Shown: in pieces, positions 1 through 9,981 of the stretch
How the letters are laid out: every line of letters begins with the position of its first letter
Position numbering within the stretch: the stretch's first letter is position 1
Source of the DNA: Paramacrobiotus richtersi
Taxonomy: Eukaryota > Tardigrada > Eutardigrada > Parachela > Macrobiotidae
Assembly: GCA_034698045.1 (NCBI GenBank)
Contig: JAQGAU010001298.1
Location: 1 to 20,035, forward strand
Reading direction: 5' to 3'
DNA length: 20,035 bases
Translations under genes and position numbers: made by a program
The notes under the pieces: model-generated
Told to the model about the DNA's origin: nothing
Seen by the model: only the letters and a program-made list of their open reading frames with translations
The model's database searches: none

Positions 1-305
1 ACAATACGCATCCCGGTGCGTTTAGTTCCTAATAGGGATGTGCCAATCTGATGCAGTCCGGTCTTAAAGGGTTAATGAACCGGAAAAACCTGCAATTTAC
101 TGGACAAACGACGGTAAACATAAACTCGAGAGCTTTCACTGTGCCTACAAGCTAGACAATGAACCTGTACGTAAGACCAGTTGCAGATCAAAAACGGCAC
201 AATCAATTTGTGAACATGAAAGAGCAAAGCCGCATTTATATATCATTTATGTACAGATACATTTTCTGTTTGTGGTCAGTGCTGCCAACATGAAGGGAGC
301 CATCA
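1..305. other. No gene seen; 3' flank of the MS4A-like gene
   Basis: This stretch contains no open frame, RNA gene or repeat that I can support. It lies directly downstream of the minus-strand gene that stops at 306, so part of it is probably that gene's 3' untranslated region. AT-rich runs near 231-260 could hold a poly(A) signal, but there is no clean AATAAA on the minus strand. Confidence 0.4.
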
Positions 306-956
306 TTACACCACTGGCTGCACAATCTCCTCGGCAAGATCCTCGACTGGACGCGATGCTCCCTGACAACCAAACACCCATGCCTTCAGTTCTCCGTGCA
401 GTACAATACTAACCAAGCATGTGATAACAAAAAACACCAGCTGAACGCTAATTATTCCATAACCGTAATCATATTCCAGGGTTGTATAGGACTGAGGGTT
501 CAAGTCGCTCAAGGTGATGCCACACCAGATGCCTAAGCCGAATGCAGTCCATGTAGAAATACTGGTTAGGATCAAGGACGTCACGGCTAAATGACGCACT
601 GAGACGGCTGGATCACGGGCGGTGGTCCCGGTGGTTATTGCCAGAATGCCGGATACAGCAAAGATGATGCCGAGGATGATGGGTGTAAAGAAGGTGAGCG
701 AAAATCCATATAAAGCCAGAGCTGTGATTATCGATACGGGCAACGTAAGATTAGTGAACAAGGAAATCATGTACATCATGTCAGCAAAATTTAAAGCAAA
801 ATCTTTTTTTGTACACAGGGTCTTAATTTTCTGCCATGTGGTAATTGGTATTAATCACTTACACAGGACATCGACGAGAAAAACTGCCAATCCACATGCA
901 ATTTGAATACTTCCCATGACAAGGAGAGGCGTGGGACTGGATCCTTCTGGCACCAT
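306..956 (-). CDS. MS4A/CD20-like four-pass membrane protein, two exons
   Basis: Model: exon 1 at 956-863 (31 codons plus 1 nt), 60-bp intron 862-803 (donor GTAAGT, purine-rich acceptor ending AG), exon 2 at 802-306; 196 residues. Exon 1 starts MVPEGSSPTPLLVMGSIQIA and carries the first membrane segment (about residues 11-35). Further hydrophobic segments lie near 43-65, 70-90, 103-129 and 147-167, so three or four cross the membrane, with a polar loop rich in Tyr and Asp (about 130-146). The GSIQIACGL motif in the first segment and the GIIFAVSGILAI stretch (76-87) match the pattern of the MS4A/CD20-like family. The tail is short and acidic (EDLAEEIVQPVV). I infer a plasma-membrane or endosomal tetraspan of unknown partner. 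The weak acceptor is the least certain part. If no splice occurs, a shorter form would start at the ATG at 779. Confidence 0.7.
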
Positions 957-2385
957 TTTGACGACGGCTTACTTATAACTGGCGAACGCAGCGAGTGATA
1001 CGGCCAAATATGCTGTTTTTGTCGTCGAAAACTGGAGCAAACTCTTACTAGGGTTTAACGTCCACACATTTACAAAGTGTTTGCTTTACATGGAGTTTAT
1101 TGTGAGAGCCAGTCTTAACTACTTACAACAGCGGTATCGATTCGTCCCATCAGTACTACCTGTACTGTACTTTATCCTCCTTATCGGGCGAGCATTTTGT
1201 ATAAAACAAAGAGCTGTACCGAACATGACATTTTACTTATCGATATGTCAGCGTACTGGCTGGAATCTTTAACCCGTGGAACGGACAAACAAGTTCAAAC
1301 TGATAGTGACAACATTAAAACATGAAATCTGACGTCATCCAAATAAATAAAAAAGTTTGGTAGTATGTACATGTATATTCCAAGCTGGCAGTAACTTCAA
1401 AAAAGGGTATATTCACACATTTACACAACCGCTGCAGCTTAGATTTACATATGAGATTTAGCAGCATATTAAAAAATGCCACGTTGAATACGGAAAACGT
1501 ATGCGATAATCGTAGTAAAACTCGGTTACTAGGGGGAAAATCGATAACCTGGAATGGTAAATCCTTTGTTAAAGATGCTCTCTCCTGACCCTAGTCGGTT
1601 TGTTTTATTCTGCGTCTTGATGCTCCGTGACGGAAAAACAGATGAGTAAAAACATCTTGTACAATACGTACATTTTCTTTTTGATGCAAGAAATTAAGTG
1701 GTATATTCCGCATCCACGTAAGAAAGCCGTTCATCGCATACCAGGTAGCTACGAACAAGTGAGTGGGATCTGGCTGATTAAGAACAGGAACTGAAGGATC
1801 GGGAAAACTGAAAACAGGAAGGTGGACGAGATAAATGAAGATGTGGCAAGGGGAAACAAACGCGCAAAATGAACAGCGGGAAAGGTACCATGGAAATCAC
1901 AATCCGCTTAACCAATACAATGGTAAATGGACATCGTGTCGCAGGATCCGCATCCAGATTTTGCTTACGCTTTGATAGTTAGTCATAATTTCTTTGTACG
2001 GTATTTTGAATTTACAACCTCGCCACGTTAGCTTTTCTTGTAACTGGTTGGCTTATGGCGGAATATCTTTTGCGATATATGGCGCTTTGCAATTTAGTAC
2101 TTAAGGTGTAATTAAGGAAGGAAGTTACCAGCTCATTACATTCAATCAGTATAATACGAACATAATTCCAACTGCAGTATTTCGCCAAATCCTTCGCACC
2201 GGTTACCACTACAATCATCAGCATCCAGTTTCTTATAAATAGCATCCGTAACTGACTGACTAACTGACTTTATCGCTGTTTACTGACTCAGTTCTGAATT
2301 TTCAAGAACAAGGATTAGTTATTTTTCCAGGCGTATAACATGAAACCAGACAACCTAACGGTAAGCTTGCGTAGCATTATTTCCG
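957..2385. other. Gene-free stretch between two minus-strand genes
   Basis: Open frames here (for example 1081-1272 plus and 2012-2245 minus) are short, have odd composition and lack splice or start context, so I treat them as chance. It should contain the promoter of the MS4A-like gene just above 956 and the 3' untranslated region of the gene ending at 2386. A tiny ACTG-type repeat lies near 2249-2275. The string CACACATTTACA occurs at about 1063 and 1414, and again near 10568. I see no RNA gene. Confidence 0.45.
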
Positions 2386-2902
2386 TCATTGCACTTTGGT
2401 CACTTCCACTTCAACTGGCGTTCCGTTGCAAGTCGCCACGTACTTTTCTGCGGATCCCACAGTCTACGAAAACAGATTTCAGTAATACAGTACGCCTAGT
2501 ACACATGTGTACACATGTGTACTGTATTATTAGTCTTCTCTATTCCTTTTAGAGAACATCACAAAAGTGTCCAACAAGTTGTGCACTTACTCGGCGGTTC
2601 TGACGACTAGTATTGTCCACCTGAATAATTCCCATTCCCGTAGAATCCTTGGCGCTGACCTCCCAGATGTAGTTGTCAGGACCTAGACTGACCGTTAGCC
2701 GGCGGTCGGTCTCTTCGGTAATCAAGGTCAATGGATCGTCATTCCCGACGCTCTCCGCGCAGACTGCTTCCACGACACTGTGAATTTTGTTGTAGACATC
2801 ACGGTTCATTGCGCTGCTGGCTTCTTGGTTGACCACTAAAGCGGCATTAGCGGAAAATGTTACGCACACAGCCGAAAACGCAATCAGCAGTTTGACGAAC
2901 AT
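2386..2902 (-). CDS. Small secreted protein, two exons, family not recognised
   Basis: Exon 1 is 2902-2591 (104 codons), the intron is 2590-2464 (127 bp, donor GTAAGT, acceptor TTTTCGTAG, phase 0) and exon 2 is 2463-2386 (26 codons including TGA), giving 129 residues. The start MFVKLLIAFSAVCVTFSANA is a clear signal peptide, so the product is probably secreted, with a mature part of about 109 residues. The mature chain has only two cysteines, one near residue 48 and one in exon 2, which could form one disulfide. The end reads VEVEVTKVQ, and the alternating polar/hydrophobic pattern suggests beta strands. Length and layout recall cystatin-like folds, but I see no QxVxG loop or closing PW, so I do not assign that family. 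Without the splice, translation would read into the intron and stop at 2549 (117 residues). The consensus splice sites and matched phase favour the spliced form. Confidence 0.7.
2483..2529. repeat. Nested palindrome inside an intron
   Basis: An 11-bp inverted repeat (TAATACAGTAC at 2483-2493 and GTACTGTATTA at 2519-2529) flanks a perfect 26-bp palindrome at 2498-2523 built from two tandem ACACATGTGT units. It lies inside the 127-bp intron of the small secreted-protein gene, 19 bp downstream (on the minus strand the acceptor side) of the splice acceptor of exon 2. It may be a chance dinucleotide-rich structure, or it could fold in the pre-mRNA. Confidence 0.8.
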
Positions 2903-4372
2903 TTTACTAACAATCTAGCTTTCAATAAATTGCAGAGGCTAGCAAGTGCAAGAACTGAAGAAGTGTGGCCGTGTGAGTTGTTTAAAAGTGTGAGCTCGAC
3001 AGACATTTCACGGCGAGTAGTTATCACGGTAAAAAAATCAGCATATCTGATTAAATAGCTGCGCTACTTGCGGGCAAAGCTCGAAGTTGAGTTCGAAACA
3101 ACTGAATCCTGTGTACAGCGGTTCCTGATTTTTGTTTTACGGTAACGGTTCATTGCCTTAACCCATCATTTCTTGTTGTTTTAACCGCACTTGCGGAGAC
3201 ACTAAAACCTAGATAGTACATTTCTGCTTGGTGGAATTCGGATTTCAGCAACAGGTTGCTGTGCAAGAGCGGTGTTACGGAACCCAGAATTTGGTGCGGA
3301 AATTAGTTGCAAGCCTGCAAAACGCTAATCACCCGATCTGCTTTGTAATGACAATGAATGTTACATATATGTAAACTATAATAACCGTAAACAGAATGAA
3401 AAAAGATGGATATGTACAAAAGATTCACATCAATACGCAGAGTAAAATAAGTGCTTGAAGTATAGTAAATACAGTACAGTCACCGCCTACACAAACACTA
3501 AAAGTATTGAGTAACTTAGAGTACGAATCGATTTATCAATACGTAATAAACTTCCCTACACTTCTGGGGCAGCGGAAAACTTCTATGCAAATATCCCGTT
3601 TGGTGAAATGCAGTCGAAACAAATTAAAAGTAGCAAAAATATGGTCAGAACTTTATGCAGTTATCTTGGTAGTATACCCATACGCATAGCTAGAACCCCG
3701 ACCGCACACACCAGAATAGCGTGAATTTCGAAAGCCAGATGACCTGCGACTGCTTTGATCCACTGCGCATGCTTGCAGGACTATTCAAATAAGCAATATG
3801 ACGTCTTAGACGAAAAAACAAACATCTGAAACGACTCAGTTCGCTTGCTCGTATACATGTGTTTTGTGGATTAAGTATTGAAGTAAGTACTTTTATATGA
3901 GGACGGGTCGAGCACGCGGTCAATAACGTCCGCTACCAAAAAAAACACAGTGACTAAAAGGTAGAGAAGCGCTTTATAACCAATGTATCTCCGATGCGCC
4001 AAAAATGCAGGTTTTAGCTTTGACTTTTGCGTGTTTTTTCTTCAGTCGTCAAGCAAAATTGGGAAAAAATGGCGAGATGGACCATCGAAATATTGTGTCA
4101 AGATTTCTGCTCCTTGACCAAAATACAGACCAGAAAAAAGAGACCGGTACGCAGATACGGACGTACGTACAGGCCACTCCGCCACGTGGAGTCATCATAG
4201 AGTGAGTCACGCTGCCAGTCTCCTGGATTCTGGCAAATGCGAAATATCAATTTCCTGCATTAGCTATTTTAATGTGAACAGCAGAACAGGCAATACTTAT
4301 AGCAAAGAGCCATAAACACTCACTGAATCATAAGCTCAGTCCGGTTATCCTGACAATCTTCATTCTTCAACA
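2903..4372. other. Gene-free stretch, divergent promoter region
   Basis: This is the intergenic space between the minus-strand gene starting at 2902 and the plus-strand gene starting at 4373, so it should hold both promoters. Open frames at 3507-3689 (plus), 3690-3923 (minus) and 4005-4205 (plus) are short, have no domain, signal peptide or splice support, and are best read as chance. A pyrimidine-rich acceptor-like string lies near 4035-4047 but no convincing exon follows. No TATA box is clear close to either start. Confidence 0.45.
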
Positions 4373-5073
4373 ATGTGGACCATCTACCGTCTATCTTATC
4401 TCTTCGGACTTCTCGACATGATTGCTGGCGCAGTATCCTTCGTGCTCAACTCGATAATTATATGTAAGTGACGGCAGTATTTCCCTGTTTAACAAACAGA
4501 TTTCCTGCATCGTACAGAGAAACTCACGTATTCCGCCGTAATTAAAAATCGAAGAACTCTGCATTCGTGCAACAAGGTTACAAGTGTGTTTGGGTTGCAG
4601 CCTATGAAACCCCGTCGCCCCTTTGGACCGCATTGCGTTGGATCCAGATCATCTTTTCCCCCGTTGTCATTTGGTACGGGATTCGTCTCTACGGCCGCAA
4701 GACCCCATCCGAGCGCAATCCAACCAGAGTGAACATGTTCCCGAACCAGCCTAAAATGGACCTGCTCTTGATTCACTGTGTGATCGCCACCTTTGTTTAT
4801 CCGAAGTTTGTAGCCGTCTGCGTTGTGCCACCAGCTGTGATTGTCATTTGCATTCTGTGGAACGAGACCACCGTTCAGTTTGTGCGGAATGGCCTTGTCA
4901 CGGTGGAGATTCGATCCTCACGCACCCAAGTTGAAATTACTATTCGTGATACTGTTTGTGAGTTTCCGGAACATAAAGGCGATGATGTGATTGTTTGTCG
5001 ATGTGGGGTGCCTGTTGGTGATTTGGCATCGTACGGTGTGCACTTGGATATACGCGAAGGATATGTTGACTAA
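4373..5073 (+). CDS. Four-pass membrane protein, local family copy A, shifted C terminus
   Basis: Exon 1 is 4373-4463 (30 codons plus 1 nt), the intron 4464-4600 (137 bp, GTAAGT donor, GGTTGCAG acceptor), and exon 2 runs from 4601 to the TAA ending at 5073; 187 residues. Exon 1 (MWTIYRLSYL, then a hydrophobic segment) encodes membrane segment 1. Segment 2 ends in the family signature YGIRLYGRK (residues 56-64), at the same positions as in copy B, and segment 3 is near residues 90-118. The C terminus differs from copy B. After about residue 155 the frame encodes a polar, Cys-containing tail, whereas the +1 frame downstream still encodes the family ending LTKRRGLPG and stops at 5122. The simplest reading is a deletion/frameshift in exon 2 that removed membrane segment 4, so this copy may be decaying or may make an altered protein. 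The function of the family is unknown to me. Confidence 0.75.
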
Positions 5074-5122
5074 ACGCCGTGGACTGCCTGGTGTATACAG
5101 GGATCGTTTGGCGATGGCCTGA

Positions 5123-5994
5123 TAAGACAGTGATGGATTTGTTACTGGTGATGCATATTAGCTAAACAACACGTTTTGGTGATGGAATTCGTGGTGATTC
5201 TGTTAATTTAGCTGGACTAATTCTAACCGATTTCATAACCGAATTCTAACTGTCAGTGTTTTACATTATTTGTTTGTGTATCTCACTAAATGTCGAAGTT
5301 CATACATATGTAAAAGTAAAACAGTAAGACGTATGCAGCATGAGTACAGCGACTCGAACGTAAGAATTGCCTATCTTATATGTACATTGTATGGGTATAT
5401 TAACGTGTCATAAAACTGTAAGTAAGGTGCTTGTGTGTATTGTTAACTGACATAACCGGAGTTAATTTTTGTCCGAAATCGTATCGTACCCGATGCTAAT
5501 GAGTGTTTATGGTTATTGCTTCCGCTGGCTCGGTGTTAAACGAGATACGACGGAGACAAGGGTCATGGAGGGAGATAGAAATTTTTGTGTACACGGATTT
5601 GTGTAAAGTATGTTGGTTTGGTTATGACAAAGGTTTACCTTTAACGGGATGACCAGAATTTGTAATCTGTATGCGGCACATGTTGTTGAGTACCTGTTTA
5701 AGTCATCAATAAAGCCCTCCGTGGAGAATTTGTACGTGTGTTTTGCAAGTACTTTAACGTTATGAATTCAGGTTCCATAACAATTTAGTACAGCAATCAT
5801 ACGCGATTTCGAGTGTATGGCAAAATCGATTGCTCGAATGCATGTACCTTGATCATAAGCTACCGGTAGATAGAACTGTACATGTCATACTACGTGAAAT
5901 TACTAAAATTGTTGCCGGTTCATAATATTGATGATAAATCCATTTTCTAAACAATTAAATAAATAGATTATTCGTACATATTAAAGCCTTAACG
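5123..5994. other. 3' flank of copy A, no further gene
   Basis: The first roughly 170 bp resemble the 3' flank of copy B (shared blocks such as TTCTAAC, then a stretch like TTTTACAT followed by ATTTG), showing that the untranslated region was duplicated with the gene. After that I see no coding frame or RNA gene. Confidence 0.45.
5708..5713 (+). promoter_or_regulatory. Candidate poly(A) signal of copy A
   Basis: An AATAAA hexamer on the plus strand, about 635 bp after the stop of copy A and followed by a GT-rich stretch. It is the first canonical plus-strand hexamer I see after that gene. Use by copy A is inferred. Confidence 0.4.
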
Positions 5995-6300
5995 GTCCGT
6001 ACGCGCATAAACAATGAGATTCGATCACACTGCACCAGTGTTGCATAACTATTCGTGAATCCCCGTGTGATGTTCATCACCGGGCTGGAGGTATATTGGT
6101 GCTCGTCAATGTGGTGTTGCTATTGGGGTTTTTGCCGCGTACAGTGTGGACAGCGGAATGGATGTTCGTTAACGGTAATGGTTATGCTGGCTAAATGTCG
6201 CGGAAGCTGTCTGTTGTATCAGGATTCATGGGCGAAGAAGCAATAAGACCATAGTGGCAGCTGTGTTAATTTTGTCCGATTAATTATGACCGATTCTGAT
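5995..6300 (+). pseudogene. 3'-half fragment of the four-pass membrane protein family
   Basis: This stretch matches the end of exon 2 of copies A and B but lacks exon 1, the intron and the first three membrane segments. One frame gives VRTRINNEIRS and then a stop. The same frame onward gives TIRESPCDVHHR, close to TIRDTVCEFPEH in copy A, then LLLGFLPRTVW, close to LLLGMLPYTIW in copy B. The family ending reappears in another frame as LAKCRGSCLLYQ (copy B has LAKRRGLPLVQ), with its stop at 6246. The flank to about 6300 resembles the 3' untranslated region of copy A (GTTAATTT, GACCGATT). At least one stop and one frame change make it a relic. It is closer to copy A than to B around the TIR motif, so it probably came from a tandem duplication of A or its ancestor. 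Confidence 0.72.
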
Positions 6301-6500
6301 TGATAATCGTAAGCTTTTTCCTTAGTTCCTATTTGATCTTCACACCGAATCACACGAAATTGCATTAAAACAACTCGAACTGTACTAGCTTACACTTGTA
6401 ACTATCACTTCTCGATGCGTGCACTATATATGGTTTCGCAGCCTGCTTTCGAATCGCTTCGACACTGAATACTTCTATATATATGGCTGCCGAATGCCGA

Positions 6501-7045
6501 TTATGAGAGAACCGCACTTCCCCGCTTGCCGGCCGCTCCCGTGGGCGTGGAAGCCGCAATTCTCATGGTCTCTCTCCCGTAGCCATTCACCCCTCGAGCT
6601 CCCTGCCTTCCTCCTGAACCGTTCGCCTCTCCTCTTTCTCCAGGATTTCTTCCATGGTTATTTCCGCGCATCATTCCTCCACCGTGGTTCCAGTTGTCCC
6701 TCCCGCTGCTGTTCCCCTTTCCCCGACGATCGTCACGCCTGTTACCATTTCCTTGGGCTGGGGCTGCCGCGCTCTCTACAAGGCTGGTATCGGTTGTAGC
6801 GCTGATGCCTACGGAGGGCACGGTTGCACTGGTACCGGCTGCTACTACTGCTTGTTCCTGCTTTGTACGGCTACCGCAGCAGACGGGATAGACCTGTTAA
6901 AACAATGGCAACCTGTTTTAAGCTGCTAGGTACAGATAAGAATGATATCAAACAAACTAAAGAAACAGTGCTAAGAAGTCCAAGTTGGACTTACCAGCAT
7001 GATCCAGGCGACTCCCATAACAATCACAACAAATGTTGGCCGCAT
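6501..7045 (-). CDS. Secreted Gly/Arg/Asn-rich protein, two exons
   Basis: Exon 1 is 7045-6995 (17 codons), the intron 6994-6894 (101 bp, phase 0, GTAAGT donor, TTTTAACAG acceptor) and exon 2 6893-6501; 147 residues. Exon 1 encodes MRPTFVVIVMGVAWIML, and the hydrophobic run continues over the junction (VYPVCCGS), a good signal peptide. Residues 25-65 are Ala/Thr/Val-rich with few charges. From residue 66 the chain is rich in Gly, Asn and Arg (RRDDRRGKGN near 69-78, then RGG-like pieces such as HGGGMMRGNNHGR) and lacks any cysteine. No folded domain is visible. The RRDDRR cluster could be cut by furin-like proteases. The plan (17-codon signal exon, phase-0 intron, Gly-rich basic end) repeats in the gene at 11822-12484. 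Possible roles are an antimicrobial peptide precursor or an extracellular matrix/cuticle component; the sequence does not decide. Confidence 0.72.
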
Positions 7046-8809
7046 GATGGGTTATTCCCGGGTTGTATGTAACCTTTCGAAATTGGTGCACGGCATTTAT
7101 ATGTTGCGCCAACTGTTGCGCAAACATCCGTGGAATAGAACACACTAGTTAGAGCATAAAGAAAGAGTTAACTCAACCATTCGTACGAACATTTCTCACA
7201 TTCTGACATAAGCATGAATGTTACTGTATTTTTACGGGTTCAGATGCGCCTAACATTAAGGTCAACGATAATAAATGGTGTGTGTGTACATACATGCCAC
7301 GGTGTTGCCATTTTGACAAAGAATGTGATCTATTATACCAGCAGGACCAGCTTTCTCACGGCGATTCCTATCTGTCATCGTCACGCCAGTAGTCAGCATA
7401 TGCAGAATAAGTGACGACAGAATAATGAGCCAGTTCTAGTTAAAAGAAACCTAACGCCAAATGTGACATCCAGGTACTTTTGTAACGATATTATTGGTCG
7501 AACCAATTATACCATGTCGGATACCCCAGTACAAAGCCGAAAAGTGCCATAGATAACAGGTCGTACTTGGAAATGCGGTGCAGTGTGCATACCCTGGAAA
7601 AATCTATATCGATATTCAGTATGTAGTCTAGTCTTCATTCAGTGATGAATGTTAACGAATAACTGACTTACTGTGACTTTTTCGCGTGCTTGATAGCATG
7701 AGTTATCGTTAGTTCAACCACCTGCTGGACCGCTGGTCCAGCTAACAGCTAAGTAAATCTAGTAAGTGACTATAATACAGTATATAACGTAGCTGCTTAT
7801 ATGTAAACTAAGTCAATAATCAATTTAATGGGCAAAAGCCACCGACTCAAAAAACAAGTGCATGGCACATAAAGAGACACTACAAGGTAAAATGTCAAAT
7901 GTCAAAGAAACAACCAGCTTCACTACCACGATTAATACGAGAAACAGACGGCAAAGTGCCCAGAACAGCGGCAGCATGTATGTAAACTTGTCAGGCTATT
8001 GCACCAGTCAAATCAAACAGTCGAATAAAAAACCGCTTTTCCCTTATCATACCATTTTGGTGTCGTTTGACAAGTCCGCTTGGTAAAAATAATATCCAAG
8101 TGCGTAATGGATAAGCACACCGGACGAGCTGTTTTCTACAGAGAACTTTGAGCAGGGAAACTAGCCAGAACCCGTAGTGACTCAGATACGCATGGTCCCG
8201 CATTTTCTGGAAGATATACAGTATGTGCATTACTACGCAGAAGCTATGCTCAAACGAACGCATTAGCATTGAGAAATCTGGCTGTAAAACATTCCTGTAC
8301 GCATCATTATTGGTTCTGCCTGGATTTTGGCGACTATGCATGGCAAAAAAAAGCGTTTCTGTTACGCAAATCAATGACCCCTGGTGAATTCGCCTCATGT
8401 GATTCAGACTATATATTGGCATGTATTTTGGAATTCAGCTTCGGTTTCCGGTATAACAAGGAAGCAAAATATCGCTTTTGATGATTAAAGTCACATTTTT
8501 GCTTGTTCCTGCGTTCACTTTGCAGCAGGATAATTCAAGGTAAGCGAGAGCATTAAAGAAGTCCCCACTTGTTGTCTTCCTTATAACAACTGCTCGTTTC
8601 TGGCTGCTGCCTTGGGGTGGTTGTGCTGCTGCCTTCCTGCCAGGCAGCCAGCAGAGAAAACCGTAAACATTAGATTGTGTAGAACACACACAGATGTTGA
8701 CTTTCGATAACGCTCACTTCACACGCACTGACTTATCAGCACCTCTTAGAACTGTCCTCGCAGCTATCCCAGAAATTTTGATCTGATTATTTTGATCTAA
8801 TTCTGAAGA
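7046..8809. other. Gene-free stretch, divergent promoter region
   Basis: This is space between a minus-strand gene (start 7045) and copy B (start 8810). Overlapping open frames on both strands at 7862-8086, 7991-8422, 8269-8481 and 8435-8689 have random-looking composition, no domain and no splice partner. A CTGCTGCC-rich run at about 8598-8650 is partly self-complementary. I cannot support a gene or RNA here. Confidence 0.45.
7095..7101 (-). promoter_or_regulatory. TATA box of the Gly/Arg-rich secreted protein gene
   Basis: Minus-strand TATAAAT, 50 bp upstream of the ATG at 7045. That spacing fits a short 5' untranslated region of about 20-25 nt. Part of a CATATAAATG context. Confidence 0.55.
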
Positions 8810-9562
8810 ATGTGGACCATATGGCGCCTCTATCGACTCTTTGCATTCCTCGACATCATTGGTGGCACAATCTCCTTGGCACTCACTCCGATCGTTCTGT
8901 GTAAGTGGCACGCACCATTTCCCCTGTTCACCGTAACAGTTTGCTTTCGCACACACAGAAACTAGCCCATTCCGCCGTAATTACACTTCGACGAACTATT
9001 TTCCCGTGCAACAAGTTTGTTGTTGTTTGTAGTCCTCGAAACCCCATCCATCATCGTGACCACATCTCATCTGATACAGATCGCATGTTCCCCCATGGTC
9101 ATCCGGTATGGGATCCGTCTCTACGGGCGCAAGATGCCACCCATCCACGATCCAGGCCTAATCAACCACATCGACCTAGTGTTGTACAACCACGAGAAAA
9201 TGGACTTGCTCTCCATCCACTTTATGATTGCCCTCTGTGTTTACCCCATGTTCATGGCCTTCTTCGCAGTGCCAGCACTTATGATCGCCATTTGGATCCA
9301 CGACACTGAGATCATCGCCCACGATCTGCAGAATGGAAAGCTGCGATTGCGATTTGATCCAGATGCTGCCAGTATCCCGAAACTTATTCTGCTTCCCTAT
9401 GTGATTGTGATGCAGACGCTGGAGCACATGGTGTTTAAAAGCTGGGTGTTGCTTTTGGGGATGTTGCCTTACACGATCTGGATGATAGTTTACGTGACGC
9501 TTTCGCTGGCGAAACGCCGCGGACTGCCTCTTGTTCAGGGGTCGCTGGTGATGGTTCGATAA
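8810..9562 (+). CDS. Four-pass membrane protein, local family copy B (intact)
   Basis: Exon 1 is 8810-8900 (30 codons plus 1 nt), the intron 8901-9032 (132 bp, GTAAGT donor, TTGTTTGTAG acceptor) and exon 2 9033-9562; 206 residues. Membrane segments lie near residues 8-31, 36-58, 90-118 and 150-188. The signature YGIRLYGRK (56-64) follows segment 2. A loop with several His and Asp residues (IHDPGLINHIDL) joins it to segment 3, and a 30-residue charged loop precedes segment 4. The chain ends LAKRRGLPLVQGSLVMVR, with the basic AKRR probably on the cytoplasmic face. Intron phase, exon-1 length and the N-terminal MWTI/MWPI start are shared with copies A and C, so this is a true gene family. It has no tetraspanin CCG motif and I cannot name it. 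The exon-1 plan also resembles the MS4A-like gene at 306-956. Confidence 0.82.
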
Positions 9563-9981
9563 TGGCTTTTTGGATAATTGTGTCATTCTGGTTATTTCTA
9601 ACCCATACGAATTGTGACCGCTAGTTTTTTACATCATTGTATTTGGTTGTGAGCTGCAGCTGTTATAAAAGAACCAAATAACGTTCGTAACACTTTGTGA
9701 GCCAATGTGAGGTATGCAGCGAATCAACCGGAAATGAGTTCGAATTCGCCATCTCAATTCGCTGCTCATCGGACGGAAATGTCGATGGCACTTTTTTGAG
9801 CAGTAGGTTATGCCATGTTGTCGTGCTTCTGCATCGCCGAAGTCGCTAAACTGTATTAATTAATTTATTAAACAAACGAACGAAACCCCAGCATGCAGAA
9901 CTTCGGCATCTTATTTCAGTCCAAAAACAAGAAACAGCCAAGCTCGTCAATTTGGAATAAGCAAACTCAAACGCATATCAG
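9563..9981. other. 3' flank of copy B
   Basis: The first part resembles the 3' flank of copy A. An ATTAAA at about 9867 on the plus strand, and TTTATT at 9864-9869 (AATAAA on the minus strand), could serve the two converging genes. No coding frame is supported. Confidence 0.4.

Noticed and set aside
2386-2902. Cystatin identity for the small secreted protein
   Set aside because: Size and two Cys fit loosely, but the QxVxG loop and the other inhibitor motifs are missing.
4489-4776. Minus-strand open frames opposite tetraspan copy A
   Set aside because: They are shadows of the plus-strand exons, which have paralogue and splice support.
7862-8481. Overlapping open frames of 70-143 codons on both strands
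   Set aside because: No domain, signal peptide or splice partner; composition looks random, with many Arg, His and Cys; frames on the two strands compete for the same bases.
8435-8689. Minus-strand 84-codon open frame with a Gln/Pro-rich start
   Set aside because: The repetitive CTGCTGCC DNA explains its composition. No start context, and no neighbouring exon in phase.
9725-9765. GTTCGAATTC string resembling a tRNA T-loop
   Set aside because: The flanking bases do not form a T-stem and no anticodon or acceptor arm could be built.
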